A stretch of DNA of 12,857 bases from CAZESS01 sp964414415 (lineage in GTDB: Archaea > Thermoplasmatota > E2 > UBA202 > DSCA01): the NCBI GenBank assembly GCA_964414415.1, contig CAYPWJ010000031.1, forward strand, positions 1 through 12,857, written 5' to 3'. Shown piece by piece: positions 1 to 6,005 of this stretch. Numbering within the stretch: the stretch's first letter is position 1; every line of letters begins with the position of its first letter. A model generated the notes under the pieces. That model was not told where the DNA came from. It saw only the letters and a list, made by a program, of their open reading frames with translations, and did no database searches. Made by a program: the position numbers and the translations under genes.

Positions 1-17
1 TCGCATTCGCCGACCAG

Positions 18-1940
18 ATGAACCTGACACGCAAAATATTGAAGGAACATCTCGTGGAGGGAGAACTTAACACAGGCGACGACATCGCCATCGAAATCGA
101 CCAGACGCTGACCCAGGACGCGACGGGCACCATGGCATACCTTGAATTCGAGGCCATGGGCGTCGACCGCGTCCAGACCGAGCGATCAGTCAGCTACGTC
201 GACCACAACACCCTGCAGACCGACTTCCGCAACGCCGACGACCACCGCTACCTGCAGTCGATAGCGAAGCGCTACGGCCTCTACTTCTCGCGGCCGGGCA
301 ACGGCATCTGTCATCAGCTGCACCTCGAGCGATTCGCGCAGCCCGGGAAAACGCTGCTGGGCAGCGACAGCCACACCCCGACCGCAGGTGGCGTCGGCTC
401 GCTGGCCATCGGCGCCGGCGGATTGAACGTCGCCGCCGCAATGGCCGGTGAACCGTTCACCCTGAAATGCCCAGAGGTCGTCGGCGTCAGGCTGACCGGC
501 GAGCTGCCCGACTGGGTATCGGCCAAGGATGTCATCCTCGAGCTGTTGCGTCGCGTCGACGTCAAGGGAGGTGTCGGGAAGGTCTTCGAGTACTATGGTC
601 CCGGCGTGCAGACGCTGAGCGTCCCCGAGCGGGCGACCATCACCAACATGGGCACCGAGACTGGCGCCACCACGAGCATCTTCCCAAGCGACGACATAAC
701 AAAGCAATGGTTCAGGGCGCAGGATCGCCTCGATGAATGGCAGCCATTGCAGGCGGACGACGACCCCGACTACGACGCCGTCATCGAGATCAACCTCAGC
801 GACATCGAGCCGCTGATTGCCCTGCCGCACAGCCCCGGCAACGTCACACCCGTCAGCGAGGTCGAGGGCATGGAGGTGGAACAGGTCGCCATCGGCTCCT
901 GCACAAATTCATCGCTCCGCGACATGAAGATGGCCGCCCAGATTTTGAAAGGCAACACCGTGGCTCCCAACCTTGCATTACTCGTCAACCCTGGCTCCCG
1001 TCAGGTCGTCGAGCACCTGGTGCAGAGCGGCGAATACAACCATCTCGTTGGCGCGGGCGCCCGCATCATCGAAAACGCCTGCGGTCCCTGCATCGGGATG
1101 GGCGGTGCGCCGCCGAGCGCGTCGGCGACGGTCCGCACCTACAACCGGAACTTTGAGGGCCGGAGCGGCACTGCCGACGCACACATCTACCTCGTCAGCC
1201 CCGAGGTTGCAGCCGCGACCGCCATCCAGGGCGAGCTGACCGATCCCCGGAGCATGGGCGAGCAGCCATCCATCGAGATGCCCGACCGCTTTATCATAAA
1301 TGACAACCTCATCGTTCCACCGCTGCCGCCAGAGGAAGCCTCTCATATCGAGGTGCAGCGCGGCCCCAACATCCAGCCGCTGCCCGATTTCCCGCCGCTG
1401 CCGCAGACGCTGGAGGGCGACGTGCTCATAAAGGTCGGCGACAACATCACCACCGACCACATCATGCCGGCCGGCGCCAAGATCCTGCCGCTCCGGAGCA
1501 ACATCCCCGAGATATCCAAATATGTCTTCTCCGGCATGGACCCCGAATTCTACGAGCGGGCCACCGACAGAGACGGCGGCTTCATCGTCGGCGGCGAAAA
1601 CTACGGGCAGGGCTCCAGCCGCGAGCACGCGGCCATCGCCCCCAAGTATCTCGGCGTCAAAGCCGTCATTGCCAAGTCATTCGCCCGCATCCACCGCGCC
1701 AACCTCGTCAACTTCGGCATCGTCCCGCTGACGTTCGCCGACCCGAGCGATTACGACCGCATCGACCAGGGAGACGAGCTCGAGCTCCACATCGGCAGAT
1801 TCACCGACAACATCGTGCTGAAAAACCGCAGCAAGGACGAGACATACGAGCTGGAGCACGACCTCGGCCGGGAGGAAAAAGACGTCATGCTGACCGGCGG
1901 CCTGCTCCCTTGGATCAAGCACAAAAAAGAGGGAAACTGA
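18..1940 (+). CDS. Aconitate hydratase (640 aa, compact aconitase)
   Basis: Interconverts citrate and isocitrate in the cytoplasm with a [4Fe-4S] cluster. The protein has a LeuC-like catalytic part (about residues 1-420) followed by a LeuD-like swivel domain (about 465-640), in the order of single-chain aconitases. Visible signatures are GSDSHTPT at 115-122, the cluster cysteines Cys295 (in GSCTNSS), Cys355 and Cys358 (in ACGPC), and the active-site NYGQGSSREH at 528-537. At 640 residues it belongs to the compact prokaryotic type, shorter than AcnA (about 890). The ATG at 18 gives the family-like N-terminus MNLTRKILKEH. The frame stays open to the window edge and no SD is visible in the 17 bases before it, so a start further upstream cannot be excluded. 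The stop codon overlaps the SD of citD, which indicates cotranscription with the citrate lyase genes. Homoaconitase or isopropylmalate isomerase is less likely given the intact aconitase motifs and the neighbours. Confidence 0.95.
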   Translation: MNLTRKILKEHLVEGELNTGDDIAIEIDQTLTQDATGTMAYLEFEAMGVDRVQTERSVSYVDHNTLQTDFRNADDHRYLQSIAKRYGLYFSRPGNGICHQLHLERFAQPGKTLLGSDSHTPTAGGVGSLAIGAGGLNVAAAMAGEPFTLKCPEVVGVRLTGELPDWVSAKDVILELLRRVDVKGGVGKVFEYYGPGVQTLSVPERATITNMGTETGATTSIFPSDDITKQWFRAQDRLDEWQPLQADDDPDYDAVIEINLSDIEPLIALPHSPGNVTPVSEVEGMEVEQVAIGSCTNSSLRDMKMAAQILKGNTVAPNLALLVNPGSRQVVEHLVQSGEYNHLVGAGARIIENACGPCIGMGGAPPSASATVRTYNRNFEGRSGTADAHIYLVSPEVAAATAIQGELTDPRSMGEQPSIEMPDRFIINDNLIVPPLPPEEASHIEVQRGPNIQPLPDFPPLPQTLEGDVLIKVGDNITTDHIMPAGAKILPLRSNIPEISKYVFSGMDPEFYERATDRDGGFIVGGENYGQGSSREHAAIAPKYLGVKAVIAKSFARIHRANLVNFGIVPLTFADPSDYDRIDQGDELELHIGRFTDNIVLKNRSKDETYELEHDLGREEKDVMLTGGLLPWIKHKKEGN

Positions 1941-1949
1941 GGTGGACAG

Positions 1950-2231
1950 ATGACCGAAATAAAAAAAGAAGTCACGGCTGGCACCGACAACAAAGAAGAC
2001 GTCATCCTGACCATCGCCCCCGCACAGCCGAGCGACGGCATATCCATCGAGGTAACAGGCAAGGGCGCCCGGCAGTTCGGCGACAACATCAAGCAGGCTG
2101 TCCATGCAGCGCTGGACGAGATGGATGTGCAGGATGCAGCGGTCACGGTGCAGGACAACTGGGCCTACGACTTCACCATTCGAGCCCGGACAAAGGCAGC
2201 CGTCATGGCTGCACGGGAGGAACAACAATGA
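1950..2231 (+). CDS. citD: Citrate lyase gamma subunit / acyl carrier protein, lacking the usual attachment serine
   Basis: Small acyl carrier subunit (93 aa, normal for the family) that in bacteria carries phosphoribosyl-dephospho-CoA and shuttles acetyl and citryl groups between CitF and CitE. It aligns without gaps to my recollection of Klebsiella and E. coli CitD over AGT....DV...IAP, the RQFGD..K region (residues 50-56) and the IRAR near the C-terminus. The bacterial motif is AGTLESxD, with the group attached to the Ser (Ser14 in Klebsiella). Here it reads AGTDNKED, so that position is Lys15 (codon aaa at 1992-1994). The only serines in the protein are Ser28 and Ser32, in a different segment. 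The frame is otherwise intact, so this does not look like a pseudogene. The SD GAGGTG at 1939-1944 lies 5 bases before the ATG. The stop overlaps the citE start as ATGA. Assignment to CitD is firm; whether it carries any prosthetic group is open. Confidence 0.87.
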   Translation: MTEIKKEVTAGTDNKEDVILTIAPAQPSDGISIEVTGKGARQFGDNIKQAVHAALDEMDVQDAAVTVQDNWAYDFTIRARTKAAVMAAREEQQ

Positions 2232-3142
2232 CATACAAACTGCGACGCAGCCGGATATACGTCCCGGGCAACACGCCCCGCATGCTGTCCACCTGTTCGC
2301 TCTTCGGTGCCGACGTCATCACCCTCGACCTCGAAGATAGCGTCGCCCCCGACCAGAAGGTGGCGGCCCGCTGGCTGGTCACCGAGGCGCTCCGCGACCT
2401 CGACCTGGGCGACCCGGAGGTAACGGTGCGTGTCAACGCCCTGGAGACACCATGGGGCGAAGACGACGTCCGGGCGGTCGTTGCGACAGGCGCCGTCGAC
2501 GGCATCTATCTCCCGAAGGCCGAGACGCCGCAGCAGGTCGTGCAGCTCGCCTCGCTGCTCGACGAGATAGAGGCGGAGCACGACATCGATACAGAGACGA
2601 CCATCGTGCCGCTCATCGAGAGCGCCACGGGCATCATCCACGCCTACGACATCGCCCTGGCCAGCGACCGCATCACAGCGCTGTCATTCGGCGGCGAGGA
2701 CTACACCCGGGATGTCGGCGGCGAAAAAACCAGCACCGAGGAAGAACTGGCGTGGCCCCGGCAGCGTCTCATCGCCGCCGCGAAAGCCGCCGACGTGCAG
2801 GCGCTGGACACCGTCTACTCCGACGTGCAGGACCTCGAGGGGCTGCACCGGCAAGCAGTCAAGATGCGCCGGCTGGGCTTCGACGGCAAGGCCGCCATCC
2901 ACCCAAACCAGGTCGACCCAATCCACCGCGCGTTCAATCCAACCGATGAGGAAATCGAACACGCCTTGCAGGTCATGGAGGCCATCAGCGAGGCCAAAGC
3001 GAAGGGCAGCGGCGTCGCCTCCTTGGGCAGAAAAATGATCGACAAGCCGGTCGTCGAGCGGGCGCAGCGCACCCTGATGATAGCGCGCCTCGGCGGCCTG
3101 ATAGACGAGCCGAAGATTCCCGACATCGTGGAGGAGGTGTAA
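2228..3142 (+). CDS. citE: Citrate lyase beta subunit (citryl-thioester lyase)
   Basis: Cleaves the citryl thioester to oxaloacetate and an acetyl thioester; a TIM-barrel enzyme of the HpcH/HpaI/CitE family. The 304 residues match the usual length. Visible signatures are RRSRIYVPGNTPRML at the N-terminus, LDLEDSVAP, Arg68 in RVNALETPWG, metal-binding Glu131 in PLIESATGI, Glu157-Asp158 in GGEDYTRD, and AAIHPNQV near residue 225. The ATG at 2228 is chosen because GGGAGG at 2215-2220 is a good SD with 7-base spacing, because it forms an ATGA overlap with citD, and because the protein then begins at the family's usual N-terminus. The frame is open further upstream, but that part only shadows aconitase and citD. 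On sequence alone, related malyl-CoA or citramalyl-CoA lyases are hard to exclude. The citD and citF neighbours decide for citrate lyase. Confidence 0.92.
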   Translation: MTYKLRRSRIYVPGNTPRMLSTCSLFGADVITLDLEDSVAPDQKVAARWLVTEALRDLDLGDPEVTVRVNALETPWGEDDVRAVVATGAVDGIYLPKAETPQQVVQLASLLDEIEAEHDIDTETTIVPLIESATGIIHAYDIALASDRITALSFGGEDYTRDVGGEKTSTEEELAWPRQRLIAAAKAADVQALDTVYSDVQDLEGLHRQAVKMRRLGFDGKAAIHPNQVDPIHRAFNPTDEEIEHALQVMEAISEAKAKGSGVASLGRKMIDKPVVERAQRTLMIARLGGLIDEPKIPDIVEEV

Positions 3143-3145
3143 CCC

Positions 3146-4702
3146 ATGCCAGAAAATGCAGCTGGACGAGACATTCCAGAGCGTGCGGGTAGCCAGACGC
3201 TGCAGCCGTTCCAGGGAGCATTTGCCCATACTCCGTCAGGCCGCAAGGCCTCACCGCAGCTGGGCTACGTTGCTTCACCTGATACACGAGACAAGACCGT
3301 GAAGGGAATCAAGCAGGCGATGCAGCAGGTTGGACTTGCCGATGGCATGACCATCTCGTTTCACCATCACTTCCGCAACGGCGACCGCGTCATGAACCTC
3401 GTGCTCCAGGCAGCACACGAGCTCGGCCTGAAAAACCTGACGCTGGCGCCGTCGTCGACGTTTCCATGCCAGGAGGACATGCTCCTCAAAAGCATCCGTG
3501 ACGGCACCGTCGGCTACATCGAGGGCGGCTCATACCGCGGCAAGATCGGGGAGGCCGTCTCAGATGGCGTGTTCGACGAGCCCGTCCGGGTGCGCAGTCA
3601 CGGCGGCCGTGCTCGCGCCGTGACGGCGGGCGACATCCACGTCGACGTGGCGTTCATCGGTGCTCCCGCCTCGGATTACGCGGGCAACTGCACCGGCCGG
3701 ATTGGCCCCAACGCCTGCGGCTGCATCCAGTACAGCGTGCCCGACGCCCTCTACGGAGAAAAAGCCGTCGCGGTGACCGACACCCTCGTCGACTATCCCT
3801 GCATGCCGGCTGAGATAACCGAGCAGCACATCGACACCGTCGCCCTCGTCGACTGGATCGGTGACCCCGAGCACATCGTCAGCGGGAGCCTCAGGATTAC
3901 CCGATCGCCGACCCGGCTCAAAATCGCACATGATGCGGTCAAGCTTGCCCACCAGGCAGGCGCCATCTACGACGGCTCGTCGTTCCAGGCGGGCGCCGGC
4001 GGCATCTCCCTCGCCTTCACCAAGTTCCTCGGAGAGCTGCTGGAACAGGAGGACTACGTTGCCTCGTGGGCGATGGGCGGCACCACGGAGTACATCGTCG
4101 ACATCCTCCACAAACAGCGGGTCAAGCAGCTGCTCACCGGGCAGGCGTTCGACCCGGCAGCGATACAATCGCTGCAGGAGGACGACGACCACCACATCGT
4201 CGGCATCGACCACTACAGCAACCTGCACGGCAAGGGCTGCCTGGTCAACAACCTCGACGTCGTCGTCCTCGGCGCCACCGAGATCGACACGGCCTTCAAC
4301 GTCAACACCGTCACCTTCTCCAACGGCGTCCTCGCGCATCCCATCGGCGGCCATCAGGACACCGCAGCGGGCGCATCGCTGACCATAATCACCGCGCCAT
4401 TGATGCGCGGCCGCCTGCCCATCGTCGTCGACGACGTCACCACGGTGACCACGCCCGGCGAGACCGTCGACGCGCTGGTGACCGAGTACGGCGTCGCCGT
4501 CAACCCCGAGCGGGACGACCTCCACGATGCGCTGCAGCACACGGACCTCAACCTCGTGGACATCGAAGACCTCAAAAACCTGGCCTACAGCCGGGCGGGC
4601 ATCACCCGGCGGAAGGAGCCCGACTGGGGCGACGACCTAGCGGCGCTGGTGGAATACCGCGACGGCACCATCATCGACGTGGTGCCCCAGCTATCCATAT
4701 AG
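3146..4702 (+). CDS. citF: Citrate lyase alpha subunit (citrate:acetyl-thioester transferase)
   Basis: Exchanges the acetyl group on the carrier for citrate, releasing acetate and forming the citryl thioester that CitE cleaves. The 518 residues match the family (about 510). It begins in the style of many CitF proteins (N-A-x-G-R-x-I-P-E, then QPFQGAFAHTPSGRKA). It continues with DGMTISFHHHFRNGD, NLTLAPSST, VRSHGGRARAV, GDIHVDVAFIG, GAGGISLAFTKFL, DVVVLGATEIDTAFNVN, GGHQDTA, PLMRGRLPIVVDDV and a final YRDGTIIDVV. All of these correspond to E. coli CitF segments. The SD GGAGGTG at 3133-3139 lies inside the end of citE, and the gene starts 3 bases after the citE stop, as expected for translationally coupled subunits of one complex. 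The isolated alpha subunit of bacterial citrate lyase is known to accept acetyl-CoA, which matters given the altered CitD here. Confidence 0.95.
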   Translation: MPENAAGRDIPERAGSQTLQPFQGAFAHTPSGRKASPQLGYVASPDTRDKTVKGIKQAMQQVGLADGMTISFHHHFRNGDRVMNLVLQAAHELGLKNLTLAPSSTFPCQEDMLLKSIRDGTVGYIEGGSYRGKIGEAVSDGVFDEPVRVRSHGGRARAVTAGDIHVDVAFIGAPASDYAGNCTGRIGPNACGCIQYSVPDALYGEKAVAVTDTLVDYPCMPAEITEQHIDTVALVDWIGDPEHIVSGSLRITRSPTRLKIAHDAVKLAHQAGAIYDGSSFQAGAGGISLAFTKFLGELLEQEDYVASWAMGGTTEYIVDILHKQRVKQLLTGQAFDPAAIQSLQEDDDHHIVGIDHYSNLHGKGCLVNNLDVVVLGATEIDTAFNVNTVTFSNGVLAHPIGGHQDTAAGASLTIITAPLMRGRLPIVVDDVTTVTTPGETVDALVTEYGVAVNPERDDLHDALQHTDLNLVDIEDLKNLAYSRAGITRRKEPDWGDDLAALVEYRDGTIIDVVPQLSI

Positions 4703-4705
4703 ATC

Positions 4706-4719
4706 TCACCAAAAGGTGA
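4706..4719 (+). promoter_or_regulatory. Small inverted repeat covering the SD of the isocitrate dehydrogenase gene
   Basis: TCACC (4706-4710), loop AAAA, GGTGA (4715-4719): a perfect 5-bp stem whose right arm is the ribosome binding site (AGGTGA) for the ATG at 4727. If it forms in the mRNA it would hide the SD between citF and the dehydrogenase gene. A 5-bp stem is weak and could be chance; function is inferred only. Confidence 0.35.
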
Positions 4720-4726
4720 AAAAACA

Positions 4727-5923
4727 ATGTATGAAAAAGACATAGAACAGGCAAAGGAACACTTCGGCACCATCGCCGAAGAACAGATAGAGCGACTGCA
4801 GCGCCTCCGCGAGGAGGAGGACTGGATCGACTACAGCGAGCTATCGCCCGTCAAGATAGGCATCGTCGGCGGCGACGGCATCGGCCCCTACATCTGCAAG
4901 GAGGCCGAGCGCGTCCTCCGCTTCCTGCTGCAGGACGAAGTCGAGCGAGGCAAAGTCGCGTTCAGGACCATCGAAGGGCTGACCATCGAAAACCGCGCCG
5001 AGGCGATGCAGGCCATCCCCGACGACATCCTGGAGGAGATAAAGCAATGCCACGTCCTGCTCAAGGGACCAACGACGACACCGAAAAAAGGCGACCAGTG
5101 GCCGAACATCGAAAGCGCCAACGTCGTCATGCGCCGCAAGCTCGACCTCTTCGCCAACGTCCGGCCCGTCAAGGTGCCCTCCAAGAACATCGACTGGGTG
5201 TTCTTCCGTGAAAACACAGAGGGCGCCTACACCCTCGGCCGCAAAGGCGTCACCATGGCCGACGACGACCTGGCCTTCGACTTCGCCGTCACGACGACGC
5301 CCGGGTCCGAGCGCATCATCCGCCTGGCGTTTGACCATGCAAAGAAAAACGACATCGACCGCGTCACCGTCGTCACCAAGGCAAACGTCGTCAAGACCAC
5401 CGACGGCAAATTCCTCAGCGTCGCCGAAGACATCGCCAAGGAGTATCCAGGCATCGAATGGGACGACTGGTTCGTCGACATCATGGCCGCCAAGCTCATC
5501 GACCCCGCACGGCGGAGCCAGTTCCGCGTCATCGTCATGCCCAACCTGTTCGGCGACATCCTCACCGACGAGGCGGCGCAGATACAGGGCGGCGTCGGCA
5601 CCGCCGGCAGCGCCAACATCGGGAAACGCTACGCGATGTTCGAAGCCATCCATGGTTCAGCGCCGCGCATGGTCGAAGAAAACCGCGCCAAATACGCAGA
5701 CCCGACGAGCATCATGAAAGCCGCGTCGATGCTCCTCAACCACCTGGGCTACAACGACAGGGCGCGGAAGCTGGACATGGCGCTCGACATCTGCAGCCAG
5801 TACGAGCAGAAACATGTCTGCACAGGCCGGTCCGACGGCGCAACCGGCGCCGAGCTCGCCGACTACGTGATGGAGACCATCCAGCGAGACGACCTCGGGG
5901 AGGCGTGGCAGAGCTACCAATGA
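4727..5923 (+). CDS. Isocitrate/isopropylmalate dehydrogenase family enzyme, probably isocitrate dehydrogenase
   Basis: Beta-decarboxylating dehydrogenase (398 aa), predicted to interconvert isocitrate and 2-oxoglutarate plus CO2. The substrate motif is Ser130-x-Asn132-x-x-x-Arg136 followed by KLDLFANVRP. This is the isocitrate-type pattern rather than that of isopropylmalate dehydrogenases. Metal ligands Asp277 and Asp281 lie in NLFGDILTDEAAQ. The cofactor loop after HGSAP is Arg314-Met315, where E. coli NADP-IDH has Lys-Tyr and NAD enzymes usually have Asp-Ile, and the loop appears about 3 residues longer, so NAD or NADP cannot be assigned. A helical, charged N-terminal stretch of about 42 residues precedes the VKIGIVGGDGIG strand. 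SD AGGTGA at 4714-4719, 7 bases before the ATG. Last gene of the operon after aconitase and citrate lyase, which supports isocitrate as substrate. Homoisocitrate or another 3-substituted malate remains possible. Confidence 0.85.
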   Translation: MYEKDIEQAKEHFGTIAEEQIERLQRLREEEDWIDYSELSPVKIGIVGGDGIGPYICKEAERVLRFLLQDEVERGKVAFRTIEGLTIENRAEAMQAIPDDILEEIKQCHVLLKGPTTTPKKGDQWPNIESANVVMRRKLDLFANVRPVKVPSKNIDWVFFRENTEGAYTLGRKGVTMADDDLAFDFAVTTTPGSERIIRLAFDHAKKNDIDRVTVVTKANVVKTTDGKFLSVAEDIAKEYPGIEWDDWFVDIMAAKLIDPARRSQFRVIVMPNLFGDILTDEAAQIQGGVGTAGSANIGKRYAMFEAIHGSAPRMVEENRAKYADPTSIMKAASMLLNHLGYNDRARKLDMALDICSQYEQKHVCTGRSDGATGAELADYVMETIQRDDLGEAWQSYQ

Positions 5924-5937
5924 ACCAGCTCATCCCC

Positions 5938-5953
5938 TTTTCCCTTTCTCTTT
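5938..5953 (+). terminator. Pyrimidine/T-rich tract after the citrate operon
   Basis: Three short T runs (5938-5941, 5945-5947 and 5951-5953) interrupted by C, with another T inside the tract, start 15 bases after the dehydrogenase stop and before the next promoter. Archaeal RNA polymerase terminates at T-rich non-template tracts without a hairpin, so this is a plausible terminator. The C interruptions make it weaker than a classic oligo-T stretch. Confidence 0.4.
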
Positions 5954-5965
5954 CCACCTCCGATA

Positions 5966-5974
5966 GTTTTTATA
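5966..5974 (+). promoter_or_regulatory. TATA box for the PEP carboxykinase gene
   Basis: GTTTTTATA stands out in the 82-base gap before the carboxykinase. Its centre is about 35 bases before the ATG at 6006. With the usual archaeal spacing of about 25 bases, the transcript would start near 5995-5998 and carry a leader of only about 10 bases with no recognisable SD. The gene is therefore probably transcribed separately from the citrate operon and translated from a near-leaderless mRNA. Confidence 0.6.
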
Positions 5975-6005
5975 CAAACAGTGCATTTCCATCCGTCGTG
6001 GTCAC

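Noticed and set aside
186..1628. Two antisense open frames over aconitase (186-830 and 978-1628)
   Set aside because: Shadows of GC-rich coding sequence with no protein family features.
1910..2227. Possible N-terminal extension of CitE (open frame back to 1910)
   Set aside because: The extra residues are Arg/Gly/His-rich translation of aconitase and citD sequence in the wrong frame; the ATG at 2228 has a good SD and gives the family N-terminus.
3560..4540. Long open frame (326 codons) antisense to citF
   Set aside because: The translation is low-complexity and rich in Val, Asp and Gly, as expected from the reverse complement of GAC/GTC/ATC-rich codons; citF has clear family motifs on the plus strand and no SD or promoter supports the antisense frame.
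1950..4702. Reading the citDEF genes as malyl-CoA or citramalyl-CoA lyase components
   Set aside because: CitE alone would allow it, but the adjacent full-length CitF and the CitD fold with conserved IAP, QFGD and RAR segments point to the three-subunit citrate lyase type.
4841..5653. Antisense open frame of 270 codons over the dehydrogenase gene
   Set aside because: The same composition effect as over citF; the plus-strand protein is a clear family member.
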